From NCBI GenBank assembly GCA_902506565.1, contig LR732703.1, positions 4,016,709 through 4,080,708 on the forward strand: a stretch of DNA of 64,000 nucleotides, read 5' to 3'. The notes beneath the pieces are model-generated. The model was not told the origin of the DNA and ran no database searches. It saw nothing but the letters and a program-made list of their open reading frames with translations. The stretch is from Burkholderiales bacterium 8X. Its GTDB lineage: Bacteria > Pseudomonadota > Gammaproteobacteria > Burkholderiales > Burkholderiaceae_C. Shown here in pieces: positions 54,011 to 64,000 of this stretch (its first letter is position 1; every line of letters starts with the position of its first letter). The position numbers and the translations under genes were made by a program.

Positions 54011-55516
54011 TCACTCTGCATGGCCGGCCTCCTTGGCTTGTTGTTCTGAAGGAATGGACGCGGCGTCCGCGGCGGCAATCACCGCCTGCACGACCCGCTC
54101 CATCCGCATGAATCGCGAACCCTTGACCAGCACGCTGGCGAGTCGCGGCAGCTGTGCGAGCACGGCTGCGTCGAGCGTGTCGATGTCGTTGAAGTGGCGA
54201 CCGTCGAAGGACCGAGCGGCGGCCGACGAATCGTCCGGTGCGTCGCTGCCCTGGGCGAAAGCCTGCACGCTGCTCGCCGATGCATCGCCGAGCGCATACA
54301 GCATCTCGATACCGCGCTCGCGCGCCCAGGCGCCGACTTCGGCATGGAACTCCGGGCCGCGGTCGCCGACCTCGCCCATGTCGCCGAGCACCAGGAGGCG
54401 CGGGCCGGGCAGGCTGGCCAGCACGTCGATCGCGGCCCGCACTGAATCCGGATTGGCGTTGTAGGTGTCGTCCACCAGGGTGATGGCGGCGCCACCGGCC
54501 ACTGCGATGCGGGACGCACGCGAGCGGCCCTTGACCGGCTCGAAGCGCGCAAGGCCCTCGGCGATCTTCTCGATCGAGACACCGGCCGCCATCGAGCAGG
54601 CGATCGCCGCGAGCGCATTGACGACGTTGTGGCGGCCGGCGATGCGCAGGGTGGTGACCACGTCGCCGAGCGGCGTGCGGGCATGGAGGCGCCAGGCGTC
54701 CTGCTCCCAGCGCGCATCGACCAGCGCGATGTCCGCATCGGACTGCTCGCCGAAGCTCAGGCAGCGACGGGTCGCGCCCTCGCGGGCGGTCTCGTTCCAG
54801 AGGCTGGTGAAGGCATCGCCGAACGGAAAGACCGCGGTGCCGTTCTCGGGCAGTACCGCGAAGACCGATCCGTTCTCGACCGCGACCGCATCGACGCCGG
54901 CCATGAACTCCTGGTGTTCGCGCTGCGCGTTGTTGACCAGCGCGATCGAAGGCCTCGCCATCTCGGCAAGCCGCAGGATCTCGCCCGGATGATTCATGCC
55001 GAGCTCGACCACCGAGCGCCGATGCCGCTCGCGCAGCCGCAGCAGCGTGAGCGGCACGCCGATCTCGTTGTTGAAGTTGCCGACCGTCGCGAGCGAATGT
55101 TCGCCGCAGGCAACCCGCAGCACCGCCGCGATCATCTGCGTGACCGTGGTCTTGCCGTTGCTGCCGGTGACGGCGATCAGCGGGATGTCGAATTGCGAGC
55201 GCCAGCCGGCGGCGAGCGACGCGAGTGCAGCCAGCGTGTCGTCGACCTCGATCCCGGCGAGGCCCGCAGCTTCGAGACCGCGCTCGGCGATGGCGGCGAT
55301 GGCGCCCTTTGCGCGCGCCTCCGCCAGGAAGTCGTTGGCATCGAAGCGTTCGCCCTTGAGCGCCACGAACAGATCGCCTTCGGCCAGCGTCCGGGTGTCG
55401 GTATGCACCCGCAGGACGGGCGTCGCCGGATCGCCGACCAGCCGGCCGCCGGGCAGCCATTGCAACGCCTGGCCGAGCGTCATCATCGGGCTGGTTCCTG
55501 CTGCCGCGTCGCTCAT
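54011..55516 (-). CDS. murF: UDP-MurNAc-tripeptide--D-alanyl-D-alanine ligase MurF
   Basis: Mur ligase of 501 residues adding D-Ala-D-Ala. TDTRTLAEGDLFVALKGERFDANDFL is the MurF/MurE N-domain, with P-loop TGSNGKTT, NFNNEIGVPLTLL, ELGMNHPGEI, RHNVVNALAAIA and DDTYNANPDSVRAAI all present. The C-domain keeps GDMGEVGD. The start at 55516 overlaps the murE stop (ATGA). Confidence 0.97.
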   Translation of the reverse strand: MSDAAAGTSPMMTLGQALQWLPGGRLVGDPATPVLRVHTDTRTLAEGDLFVALKGERFDANDFLAEARAKGAIAAIAERGLEAAGLAGIEVDDTLAALASLAAGWRSQFDIPLIAVTGSNGKTTVTQMIAAVLRVACGEHSLATVGNFNNEIGVPLTLLRLRERHRRSVVELGMNHPGEILRLAEMARPSIALVNNAQREHQEFMAGVDAVAVENGSVFAVLPENGTAVFPFGDAFTSLWNETAREGATRRCLSFGEQSDADIALVDARWEQDAWRLHARTPLGDVVTTLRIAGRHNVVNALAAIACSMAAGVSIEKIAEGLARFEPVKGRSRASRIAVAGGAAITLVDDTYNANPDSVRAAIDVLASLPGPRLLVLGDMGEVGDRGPEFHAEVGAWARERGIEMLYALGDASASSVQAFAQGSDAPDDSSAAARSFDGRHFNDIDTLDAAVLAQLPRLASVLVKGSRFMRMERVVQAVIAAADAASIPSEQQAKEAGHAE

Positions 55517-57090
55517 GCCTCGGTCCTTCGGGTGAGTGCGTCGAGCGCCTGGGCGCTGTCGGAGAAGGCGTGGCGCAGGCCGTCGATCTCCTGGTAGTCC
55601 TCGTGGCCCTTGCCGGCGATCAGCACCACGTCGGCGGCAGCGGCCTCGGCGAGGGTTTCGGCGATGGCGCGGGCACGGTCGGGTTCGACCCGAGCCGCAT
55701 CCGGATCGGATAGGCCGAGCAGGATCTGGCTGATGATGGCCGCCGGCTTCTCGCTGCGCGGGTTGTCGCTGGTCACGACCACGCGATCGGCCCGGCGCTC
55801 GGCGACGGCCGCCATCATCGGGCGCTTGGTGCTGTCGCGATCGCCGCCACAGCCGAACACGCACCAGAGCCGTCCACCGCGGCGCGCTGCCAACGGCCGC
55901 AAGCCTTCGAGCGCCTTGTCGAGCGCGTCGGGCGTGTGGGCGTAGTCGACCACCGCCAGGGGCCGGCCCGGCAGCGCCACCTGTTGCATGCGGCCAGGCA
56001 CGCTGCCCAGCTCGGCGCAGGCGGCGACCGCGTCCGCAAGCGAAAGGCCGAGGGCGCGCAGGGTTCCGAGCACGCCCAGCAGGTTGGCGACGTTGTAGTC
56101 GCCGATCAGCGAGGTCGAGAGCCGGAGCGGCTTCGGGCCTTCGCGGGCCGGCTCGCCGGGCTCGCCCTCGTCGCCCTGCTCCTGCACGTCGAAAACCAGG
56201 CCGCGCGCGTCGTAGCCGACGTTCAAGGCCCGCAGCCGCGCCGGATTACCGGCGGCCGACAGCGTCCATACATCGAGCGCACCGACGCCGCGCTCCACCA
56301 GGTCGGCCACCAGCGTGGCGCCGTGCACGTCGTCGATGTTGACCACCGCGGCACGCAGTCCGGGCCAGCCGAACAGTTCGAGCTTGGCCTGCCAATAGGC
56401 TTCCATGCTGCCGTGGTAGTCGAGATGGTCCTGCGTGAAATTGGTGAATACCGCGACCGCGATCCGGGTGCCGTCGAGCCGGCGCTCGGCGATGCCGATC
56501 GACGAAGCTTCGATGGCGCAGGCGCCGAAGCCGCGGTCGGCGAACGAGCGCAGCTCGCGCTGCAGCATCACGGGGTCGGGCGTGGTGAGGCCGGTGTAGC
56601 GCAGCTCGGGCGGCACGCCGATGCCGAGGGTGCCGATCACGCCGCAGGCCGAACGGGTTGCCTTCGATGCGGCATGGGCGGAAAGCGCCTCGGCTAGCCA
56701 CCAGGCGGTCGAGGTCTTGCCGTTGGTGCCGGTGATGGCGAGCACATCGAGGCGCTCCGACGGCATCTCGTGAAAGGCAGCGGCGATCGGGCCGGTCGCG
56801 GCCTTGAGGCCTGCATAGCTCGCGATCGCGTCGCCCCCGCGTCTGCCTTCGACCTTGCCGTCGCCTTCGATGTCGAAATGAAATTGCTCGACGCCCTCGG
56901 CTTCGACCAGGCAGGCCGTCGCACCCTGCGCCAGCGCCGAAGCCACATGCCGGCGCCCGTCGGTCGCCGCGCCGGGCCACGCGATGAAGCCGTCACCCGC
57001 ACCGACGGCACGGCTGTCCGCATGCAGCGCGCCGCTCACGCGGGAGCGCAGCCAGCGAGCCGCATCGAGAGGCGTGTCGAGCGACAGCAT
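55513..57090 (-). CDS. murE: UDP-MurNAc-L-alanyl-D-glutamate--meso-DAP ligase MurE
   Basis: Mur ligase of 525 residues adding the third amino acid. DSRAVGAGDGFIAWPG, P-loop TGTNGKTSTAWWLAEAL, TTPDPVMLQRELR, EASSIGIAERRLDG, NFTQDHLDYHGSMEAYW and DYAHTPDALDKALEGLRPL are present. The SDNPRSE motif (DNPR) specifies meso-diaminopimelate. A short acidic insert (EQGDEGEPGEPAREG) lies in the central domain. The ATG at 57090 overlaps the ftsI stop by one base. Confidence 0.97.
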   Translation of the reverse strand: MLSLDTPLDAARWLRSRVSGALHADSRAVGAGDGFIAWPGAATDGRRHVASALAQGATACLVEAEGVEQFHFDIEGDGKVEGRRGGDAIASYAGLKAATGPIAAAFHEMPSERLDVLAITGTNGKTSTAWWLAEALSAHAASKATRSACGVIGTLGIGVPPELRYTGLTTPDPVMLQRELRSFADRGFGACAIEASSIGIAERRLDGTRIAVAVFTNFTQDHLDYHGSMEAYWQAKLELFGWPGLRAAVVNIDDVHGATLVADLVERGVGALDVWTLSAAGNPARLRALNVGYDARGLVFDVQEQGDEGEPGEPAREGPKPLRLSTSLIGDYNVANLLGVLGTLRALGLSLADAVAACAELGSVPGRMQQVALPGRPLAVVDYAHTPDALDKALEGLRPLAARRGGRLWCVFGCGGDRDSTKRPMMAAVAERRADRVVVTSDNPRSEKPAAIISQILLGLSDPDAARVEPDRARAIAETLAEAAAADVVLIAGKGHEDYQEIDGLRHAFSDSAQALDALTRRTEA

Positions 57091-58907
57091 CAGAAGCTTT
57101 CCTCCACGCCGTTGGTCACCACCAGCGGCTTGACGGCCAGGTCGGGCGCGACGCCCATCATGCGCAGGGTCTGCTGCACCACTTCGCTGAAGACCGGCGC
57201 CGCCACCGTGCCGCCGAAATACTGGCCGGCGCTCGGCTCGTCGATCATCACGGCGACGATGATGCGCGGCTTCTCGATCGGTGCCATGCCGGTGAACCAC
57301 GAGCGGTACTTGTTGCTCGCGTAGCCCTTGCCGACCTGCTTGTGCGCCGTGCCGGACTTGCCACCCACCGAGTAGCCGATGGTCTGCGCGCGCTGGCCAG
57401 TGCCGCCGGGCCCGGCCGCCATCTGCAGCATCTTGCGCACGGCGAGCGCGTTCTGCGCCGAGAACACCTTGACGCCCACCGCCGCATCCGGGCTCTTCAA
57501 GATCGTGGCCGGGATGATCGCGCCGTCGTGCGCGAACGAGGTGTACGAATGCGCCATCTGGAAGAGCGATGCCGACAGGCCGTAGCCGTAGGCCATGGTG
57601 GCCTGCTCGACCGGCTTCCAGCTCTTCCAGGGACGCAGGCGCCCGGTGACGGCGCCCGGAAACTGAAGCTGCGGCTTCTGGCCGTAGCCGAGCGCGGTGT
57701 AGGTGTCCCACATCTCGTGCGGGCTCATCTTCTGCGCGATCTTGAGCGCGCCGACGTTGCTCGACTTCTGGATCACGCCCTCGACCGTGAGCAGGCCGTA
57801 GTTGTGGGTGTCGCTGATGGTGAAGCCTCCGATGCTGAAGCGGCCGGGGCCGGTCTCGATCAGCGTCTGCGGCTTGATGCGGCCGGCCTCGAGAGCCATC
57901 GCCACCGTGATCGGCTTCATGGTCGAGCCCGGCTCGAAGGTGTCGGTGAGCGCGCGGTTGCGCAGCTGCTCGCCGGTCAGGTTCTCGCGCTTGTCGGGCA
58001 CGTAGCTCGGGTAGTTGGCAAGCGCAAGCACTTCGCCGGTGACCGCGTCGAGCACCACCACGCTGCCGGCCTTGGCCTTGTTCGCGGTGACCGCGTCGCG
58101 CAGCTTCTGGTAGGCGAAGAATTGCACCTTGCTGTCGACGCTGAGCTGGATGTCCTGCCCGTCGGTCGGCGGCACGATCTCGCCGACGCCCTCGACCACG
58201 CGGCCGAGCCGGTCCTTGATGACGCGCTGCGCGCCGGCCTTGCCGCCGAGCTCGCGATTGAAGGCGAGCTCGATGCCTTCCTGCCCATGGTCCTCGACGT
58301 TGGTGAAGCCAACCACGTGGGCCGCGGCCTCGCCTTCCGGATACTGGCGCTTGTATTCCTTGCGCTGGTAGAGCCCCTTGATGCCGAGCGCCGCGATTTC
58401 CTTGGCGACCGGCTCGTCGACCTGGCGCTTGATCCAGACGAATTGCTTGTCTTCGTCCTCGAGCTTCTTGTCGAAGTCCTTCTGCGCCATGCCGAGCAGC
58501 TTGGCAACCTGCCGCAGCTTCGCCTTGACGCTCGGGTCGTTGCGGTCGATGTCCTCGGGAATCGCCCAGATGCTGGGCGCCACCACGCTCGACGCCAGCA
58601 GCAGGCCGTTGCGGTCGAGGATGCGGCCGCGGTTGGCCGGCAGCTCCAGCGTGCGCGTGAAACGCACTTCGCCCTGGCGCTGGAAGAAGTCGTTGCCGAT
58701 GACCTGCACGTAGGCCGCGCGGCCGGCCAGCACCACGAAGCCGAGTGCGATGCCGGCCACGATGAACTTGCTGCGCCAGACCGGCGTCTTGCTGGCGAGC
58801 AGCGGGCTGGTCGTGTATTGCACGCTGCGGCTGCGGCGATTGCTGCGGTTGGCGGCGTTGCGGCCGCTGCCGCCGAGGCCATTGCGGTCGTTGCGGTCGT
58901 TGCTCAT
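57090..58907 (-). CDS. ftsI: Septal peptidoglycan transpeptidase FtsI (PBP3)
   Basis: Class B penicillin-binding protein of 605 residues. A basic, Asn-rich cytosolic tail (1-47) precedes a TM helix (about 48-68), the N-terminal pedestal with RGRILDRNG, and the transpeptidase domain with S328-T-M-K331, SSN at 382-384 and KSGT at 517-520. The start at 58907 has a good Shine-Dalgarno sequence (GGAGG); an ATG seven codons earlier lies before it. Partner of FtsW and FtsL. Confidence 0.97.
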   Translation of the reverse strand: MSNDRNDRNGLGGSGRNAANRSNRRSRSVQYTTSPLLASKTPVWRSKFIVAGIALGFVVLAGRAAYVQVIGNDFFQRQGEVRFTRTLELPANRGRILDRNGLLLASSVVAPSIWAIPEDIDRNDPSVKAKLRQVAKLLGMAQKDFDKKLEDEDKQFVWIKRQVDEPVAKEIAALGIKGLYQRKEYKRQYPEGEAAAHVVGFTNVEDHGQEGIELAFNRELGGKAGAQRVIKDRLGRVVEGVGEIVPPTDGQDIQLSVDSKVQFFAYQKLRDAVTANKAKAGSVVVLDAVTGEVLALANYPSYVPDKRENLTGEQLRNRALTDTFEPGSTMKPITVAMALEAGRIKPQTLIETGPGRFSIGGFTISDTHNYGLLTVEGVIQKSSNVGALKIAQKMSPHEMWDTYTALGYGQKPQLQFPGAVTGRLRPWKSWKPVEQATMAYGYGLSASLFQMAHSYTSFAHDGAIIPATILKSPDAAVGVKVFSAQNALAVRKMLQMAAGPGGTGQRAQTIGYSVGGKSGTAHKQVGKGYASNKYRSWFTGMAPIEKPRIIVAVMIDEPSAGQYFGGTVAAPVFSEVVQQTLRMMGVAPDLAVKPLVVTNGVEESF

Positions 58908-58968
58908 CGGCGGACCTCCGTGCTGCAAGCGCGGCCGCTGCCCGGCCGAAGGCGAATCTGTGATGCGC

Positions 58969-59367
58969 TCATGGCGAAGGCCTCCGGGCGGCCGGCGGCC
59001 GTGCTGCCGTGCCCGCCTGCGCGTTCGTGGCGCGCGAACCGCTCGCCGCCTGCCCGGACACCGGCTTCTCGGGCGGCGTCGGCGCGATCGCCGGGATCAC
59101 GGTGCCGTCTTCTTTCACGTACTGCGTGATCGCCGGCGTCGTGGTGCGCATCTTGAGCTGCTCCTTGGCCAGCTTCTCGACCCGGAGCGGCGTCGACTGG
59201 GCGCGCTTCTCGACCTGCAGGCGGTCGTGCTCCAGTTCGAGCCGACGGGTCTCGCTCTGCACGCGGTAGAGCTCGGTGAAGAGCTGGCGCGACTGGTACT
59301 GCGTGTGCACCAGGAAGATGGCCGAGGCGAGCACCGCCATCAGGAGCAGAAGATTGAGGCGTGCCAT
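58969..59367 (-). CDS. ftsL: Cell division protein FtsL
   Basis: Bitopic protein of 132 residues that with FtsB activates FtsWI. TM helix at about 5-22 (NLLLLMAVLASAIFLVHTQ), then a leucine-zipper-like coiled coil (about 25-70) with LYRVQSETRRLELEHDRLQVEKRA, and a Pro/Ala-rich tail of about 40 residues that is longer than in E. coli FtsL. It lies 4 bp after rsmH and 61 bp before ftsI. Confidence 0.93.
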   Translation of the reverse strand: MARLNLLLLMAVLASAIFLVHTQYQSRQLFTELYRVQSETRRLELEHDRLQVEKRAQSTPLRVEKLAKEQLKMRTTTPAITQYVKEDGTVIPAIAPTPPEKPVSGQAASGSRATNAQAGTAARPPAARRPSP

Positions 59368-59371
59368 GCGA

Positions 59372-60295
59372 TCAGGCCTCCGCCGTGCGCTCGGCCACGC
59401 GCAGGATCGCGCTGCGGGCGCGCGGGTTGCGGTCGACCTCTTCCTGCGAGGGCTTAATGCGCGCCAGGGCCTTGAGCTTCATCGCGCGCGGCGCGGCGAA
59501 GGGCGTACGGCGGTCGTACACCTCGCGCGAATGTTTCGCGATGAACTGCTTCACGATGCGATCTTCCAGCGAATGGAAACTGATCACCGCGAGTCGGCCT
59601 TTGGGTTGCAGCACGAGAAGACTCGCCTCTAGCGCCTGTTGCAGCTCTTCAAGCTCGGCGTTGATGAAAATCCGAAGAGCCTGAAATGTGCGCGTTGCAG
59701 GGTTCTGGCCCTGCTCGCGGGTTTTGACCGTGCCAGCCACGAGTTCGGCCAGCTCGGCGGTGGTTGAAATTGGGCCCCGTTCTTGTCGGCGAGCTGCAAT
59801 CGCCTTTGCAATCTGAACAGCAAACCGTTCTTCGCCATAGTCACGAATCACCTCCGCCATCTGCTGGGGGTCGGCCGTGGCCAACCATTCGGCCACGCTC
59901 TCGCCGCGCGTGGTGTCCATGCGCATGTCCAGCGGGCCGTCGAAACGAAAAGAAAAACCCCGTGCGGGGTTGTCGATCTGGGGAGAGCTGATGCCGAGAT
60001 CCATCAGCAGGCCGGCCACGCTGCCGGGCGGCAGCTCCCCCAGGTCCTTGAAGCCCTGGTGCCGGATCGAGAACCGCGCATCCTCGATGCGGCTCGCCTC
60101 GGCCACGGCCTCCGGATCCTTGTCGAACGCCACCAGCCGGGCCGACGGGCCGAGCCGCGACAGCAGAGCGCGCGAATGCCCGCCGCGGCCGAAGGTGGCG
60201 TCGACCCAGGTGCCGGCCGCGACCGGCGCGTTGTCCAGGAGCGCGTCGACCGCCTCCTGCAACAACACGGTGGTGTGATTCCATGTGGGCTCCAC
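59372..60295 (-). CDS. rsmH: 16S rRNA (cytosine1402-N4)-methyltransferase RsmH (MraW)
   Basis: SAM-dependent enzyme of 307 residues that methylates C1402 in the ribosomal P site. The N-terminus [16 protein letters not shown] is followed by [14 protein letters not shown] (SAM loop), [40 protein letters not shown] and [13 protein letters not shown]. The GTG at 60295 is preceded by GAGG at suitable distance and gives the family start; no ATG lies in frame between it and the mraZ stop. Confidence 0.95.
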   Translation of the reverse strand: MEPTWNHTTVLLQEAVDALLDNAPVAAGTWVDATFGRGGHSRALLSRLGPSARLVAFDKDPEAVAEASRIEDARFSIRHQGFKDLGELPPGSVAGLLMDLGISSPQIDNPARGFSFRFDGPLDMRMDTTRGESVAEWLATADPQQMAEVIRDYGEERFAVQIAKAIAARRQERGPISTTAELAELVAGTVKTREQGQNPATRTFQALRIFINAELEELQQALEASLLVLQPKGRLAVISFHSLEDRIVKQFIAKHSREVYDRRTPFAAPRAMKLKALARIKPSQEEVDRNPRARSAILRVAERTAEA

Positions 60296-60303
60296 CGCCG
60301 GCC

Positions 60304-60732
60304 TCAGAACGCGAAGTCCTGGAAGACATCGGGCATGTCGCCCTGGGTGGCCTCGGCCTCCTTGGCCTCGTAGCTCGCCTTGTCCCACAGCTCGAAATGC
60401 TCGCCCATGCCGAGCAGCAGCACTTCGCGCGTGATCCCGGTGGCGGCGCGCAGCTCGGGCGACACCAGCACGCGACCGGTGCCGTCCATCTCGACGTCCA
60501 TGGCGCTGCCGAGGAATACCCGCTTCCACCACTGCGCGCTCATCGGCACGGCCGAGATGCGGGCGCGAAACTTTTCCCATTCGGGGCGCGGGAAGATCAT
60601 CAGGCAGCCGTGCGGATGGCGGGTGATGGTCAATTGGCCGGCGGTGGTGGCGCTCAGCACGTCGCGATGGCGCGTCGGCACGGAAAGCCGGCCTTTGGCA
60701 TCCAGACTGAGCGATGAAGCGCCTTGAAACAC
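60304..60732 (-). CDS. mraZ: Transcriptional regulator MraZ
   Basis: DNA-binding protein of 142 residues with two SpoVT/AbrB-like domains ([23 protein letters not shown] and [23 protein letters not shown]). It represses the dcw operon by binding repeats in its own leader. I chose GTG 60732, which gives the family N-terminus (V/M)[10 protein letters not shown]. An open frame to a GTG at 60801 would start inside the MraZ-binding repeats and add 23 residues absent from the family. It is first gene of the dcw cluster. Confidence 0.95.
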   Translation of the reverse strand: MFQGASSLSLDAKGRLSVPTRHRDVLSATTAGQLTITRHPHGCLMIFPRPEWEKFRARISAVPMSAQWWKRVFLGSAMDVEMDGTGRVLVSPELRAATGITREVLLLGMGEHFELWDKASYEAKEAEATQGDMPDVFQDFAF

Positions 60733-60788
60733 GACGAGCGGACCTTGGTGATGGGTGATGTCGCGCACCTGGAGCAGGTACCGTCCGA

Positions 60789-60821
60789 CACTTTCTCCCA
60801 CTTAACTGCACTTTTTTCCAC
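60789..60821 (-). promoter_or_regulatory. MraZ-binding repeats upstream of mraZ
   Basis: On the minus strand GTG occurs four times with exact 10-bp spacing (first bases at 60821, 60811, 60801 and 60791), within GTGGAAAAAA, GTGCAGTTAA, GTGGGAGAAA and GTGTCGGACG. MraZ is known to bind GTGG/TGGG direct repeats with this period, and the site lies 57 nt before the mraZ start. Confidence 0.85.
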
Positions 60822-60875
60822 TGTAGCAGGAAAGCGCAGGCCCGCAAGGCGAGGTGCTCGCTATTTTTTGTAATG

Positions 60876-60891
60876 GAATCAACGACTTAGC
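60876..60891 (-). promoter_or_regulatory. Second copy of the GCTAAGTCGTTGATT motif
   Basis: On the minus strand this reads GCTAAGTCGTTGATTC, sharing 15 bases with the dyad at 6245-6263. It lies about 55 bp upstream of the MraZ repeats, in the 272-bp spacer 60733-61004 that must contain the dcw promoter. TTGATT inside it could act as a -35, but I see no good -10 at 17 bp. Confidence 0.4.
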
Positions 60892-61004
60892 GGCACTTTC
60901 GCACAATCGAAAGCACCGAATACCGTTGCAAATGAAGCACTTAGCTCACGCAATGCATGTGTTGCGCGAAGCGCGGCCGTTGCGCGCTCGGCAAAGGGTC
61001 GCCG

Positions 61005-62336
<1,332 letters not shown>

Positions 62337-62348
62337 GGTGGCTGGCTG

Positions 62349-62894
62349 CTAGAGGACTTCGACCGTGTGGTTCATGTTGGTGTAGATGCAGAGCTCGCCT
62401 GCGATCTCGAGCGACTTCTTGACGATCTCGCCGGCGCTCAAGTCGGTGTTGTCGAGCATGGCCTTGGCGGCCGCCTGGGCGTAGGCGCCGCCGGAGCCGA
62501 TCGCGATGATGCCGTTCTCGGGTTCGAGCACGTCGCCGTTGCCGGTGATGATGAGGGAACTGGTGGCGTCGGCCACCGCCAGCATGGCCTCGAGCCGCCG
62601 CAGGACCCGGTCGGTGCGCCATTCCTTGGTCAGCTCGATCGCGGCGCGGGTCAGTTGGCCCTGGTGCCGCTCGAGCTTGGCCTCGAAGCGCTCGAACAAG
62701 GTGAAGGCATCGGCGGTGGCGCCGGCGAAACCGCCGAGCACCTTGCCGTTGTAGAGCCGCCTGACCTTGCGCGCGGTGCCCTTGATGACGATGTTGCCGA
62801 GGGTGACCTGGCCATCGCCGCCGATCGCGACCTGGACGCCCGTGGGCCCGTTGCGTCGCACGCTGACGATGGTCGTTCCGTGAAATTGTTCCAT
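62349..62894 (-). CDS. hslV: ATP-dependent protease peptidase subunit HslV (ClpQ)
   Basis: Threonine peptidase of 181 residues, a bacterial relative of proteasome beta subunits. The propeptide MEQFHG should be removed to expose the catalytic T7 in [21 protein letters not shown] and [13 protein letters not shown] are family motifs. The ATG at 62894 is chosen; the open frame further upstream has no family features. With hslU it forms the heat-shock hslVU pair. The 191-bp spacer upstream (62895-63085) shows no clear promoter by eye. Confidence 0.96.
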   Translation of the reverse strand: MEQFHGTTIVSVRRNGPTGVQVAIGGDGQVTLGNIVIKGTARKVRRLYNGKVLGGFAGATADAFTLFERFEAKLERHQGQLTRAAIELTKEWRTDRVLRRLEAMLAVADATSSLIITGNGDVLEPENGIIAIGSGGAYAQAAAKAMLDNTDLSAGEIVKKSLEIAGELCIYTNMNHTVEVL

Positions 62895-63085
62895 TGCTTC
62901 AGAAAGATGTGGATGGAAAGGGCGGGCGCAAGCCCATGCCCTTCGAGTGGCGACGGGAAGTCTGGACCTATTGAGAAGAACCGGGCAAGCGCGAGTTCCC
63001 CAGCCCTCATGCGAGGCCGGGCTTTGAACGGGCGACTCGCCGCGGGCAGCAGGCGCGATGCGACCTCCGGCCCGGCGACCGGACG

Positions 63086-64000
63086 TCAGTTGCTTCGATG
63101 CACGACGTCCGCGTGATGCGTGATGCCGATCACGCCGAAGAAGATGCCGACCAGCCGATGCGCATCGACGAAGCGAACCCGCTGGCCCCTGGCATCGCGC
63201 GCCATCACCCAGTTGAGCAGGGTGCCGGCGGCCGCGAAATCGAGGCGCACCAGGCCCGCACACGAAATCGGCGCCATCGGATGCTTGCCGAGGTCGGCAT
63301 CCAGCCGCTGCCAGGTGGAGAGCGATTCGCCTTCGAGTTCACCCGCCAGGTTGACCGGCGAAACCGCCGGTGCCTCGGCCGGATTCACGGCGGCGAGCGA
63401 ATAGTCGGGCGCGGCCGGGCCGCTTCCGACCGGCAGCGTCTCGAGTTCGGAGTAAGCGCCCTTCGGGTCTTCCCAAGGCGGCGGCGAGACTTCGTAGGTG
63501 ATGCAGTAGTTGAGCGCCAGCAATTCGAACTCGTCGTCGCGGCCCATCAGGCGCATCGCGGCCATGTGGAGCTGCCACCAGACCGCGTCGACCTGCCGGT
63601 CGTTCACCGGCGTGGCTTCGGACAACACCACGATCAGCCGGTCGCTGCCCGAGAAGCGGATCTGGACCGCCGAGTCGGCCCAGTGCGCGAACAGCGCGCG
63701 GAGCGGGCCGGCGGCATCCGGCTCGATCGACTGCAAGGCGCTCCAGTCGAGCTTCCAGATCGGGCCGGCCGCGGACAGCGCGCGGGTCAGTTCGAGCAGG
63801 CTTTCGCGGTTCAGGTTGCCGGGCGCGAACCAGTCGGCGCTCCCGAGCGGCGCGAGCGGCCGGCCGCCGGAGGCCATGCGGGCCTCGACCTCGCGGGCAA
63901 CGCCGCGCAGCGACACCCAGGGCGGCGCCACCCGATGGGTGCGCTGGGCGTATCGGATGCCGGCTGCGCTGAACTTCTCGTCCTCGTCGGTGGCGCGATA
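63086..64000 (-). CDS. STAS-domain protein (N-terminus beyond window)
   Basis: The open frame continues through 64000 without a stop, so the start is outside; 304 residues are visible. The segment [27 protein letters not shown] (middle) and the C-terminal [47 protein letters not shown] both have the STAS pattern of a strand, a D/S-containing loop and an amphipathic helix, so two tandem STAS domains are likely. The C-terminal one resembles MlaB or anti-sigma antagonists. It lies upstream of hslV on the same strand; the role is unknown. Confidence 0.75.
   Translation of the reverse strand, partial: YRATDEDEKFSAAGIRYAQRTHRVAPPWVSLRGVAREVEARMASGGRPLAPLGSADWFAPGNLNRESLLELTRALSAAGPIWKLDWSALQSIEPDAAGPLRALFAHWADSAVQIRFSGSDRLIVVLSEATPVNDRQVDAVWWQLHMAAMRLMGRDDEFELLALNYCITYEVSPPPWEDPKGAYSELETLPVGSGPAAPDYSLAAVNPAEAPAVSPVNLAGELEGESLSTWQRLDADLGKHPMAPISCAGLVRLDFAAAGTLLNWVMARDARGQRVRFVDAHRLVGIFFGVIGITHHADVVHRSN

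Noticed and set aside
60733-60801. 23-residue N-terminal extension of MraZ from a GTG at 60801
   Set aside because: The GTG is itself one of the MraZ operator repeats, and the family begins at (M/V)[10 protein letters not shown].

Overview
The window is a high-GC chromosomal core segment, with coding third positions almost always G or C, from a beta-proteobacterium. The gene content and order fit Burkholderiales, most likely a Comamonadaceae member close to Variovorax. The supporting signs are a complete dcw cluster followed by lpxC, hslVU next to mraZ, nrdAB followed by a lysine/alanine-rich histone H1-like gene, ffh-ypjD-pilSR-ampD, and accBC-prmA. The genus is an inference from synteny. 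I saw no prophage, insertion sequence, CRISPR array, rRNA or tRNA.

Layout. 1-1.0 kb: the truncated start of a Cys-rich secreted protein and a small exported protein. 1.2-6.2 kb: miaB, then a GlrK/QseG/GlrR-type two-component operon containing a 31-codon membrane microORF coupled at both ends. 6.6-8.7 kb: opgH without opgG. 8.8-15.4 kb: ffh opposed to ypjD, a PP0621-like gene, pilS, pilR and ampD. 15.5-20.8 kb: class Ia ribonucleotide reductase behind two NrdR boxes, then the histone H1-like gene. 20.8-26.1 kb (minus): accB-accC-prmA-DUF3426-sugar kinase. 26.2-33.5 kb: a TlpA thioredoxin, mpl with a cupin gene, aroG behind an aromatic leader peptide and attenuator, tldD and rodA. 33.6-41.3 kb (plus): yqiA, an RNase II-family gene, a TonB-like gene, aroE, mtgA, plsC, cdsA and ruvC. 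41.3-60.8 kb (minus): mraZ-rsmH-ftsL-ftsI-murE-murF-mraY-murD-ftsW-murG-murC-ddl-ftsQ-ftsA-ftsZ-lpxC. 61.0-64.0 kb: hslVU and a truncated STAS-domain gene.

How the genes work together. Most of the window serves envelope growth. The dcw genes make lipid II and build the septum, rodA and mtgA polymerise elongation glycan, mpl and ampD recycle wall fragments, lpxC commits to lipid A, plsC and cdsA make phospholipid precursors, accBC supplies malonyl-CoA, and opgH makes periplasmic glucans. The glrK-qseG-glrR and pilSR systems are both sigma-54 circuits.

The most noteworthy signals are regulatory rather than a new multi-gene system: (i) an attenuator in front of aroG whose leader peptide has seven aromatic residues in eight positions; (ii) a recurring arrangement of a -10-like hexamer 6-9 nt before Shine-Dalgarno-less start codons, seen at twelve starts and suggesting widespread near-leaderless transcripts; (iii) the 31-aa membrane microORF in the glr operon; (iv) a 125-bp palindrome at the ftsZ-lpxC junction; and (v) long low-complexity inserts inside otherwise conserved enzymes (MurD, PlsC, NrdB, a DUF985 cupin).
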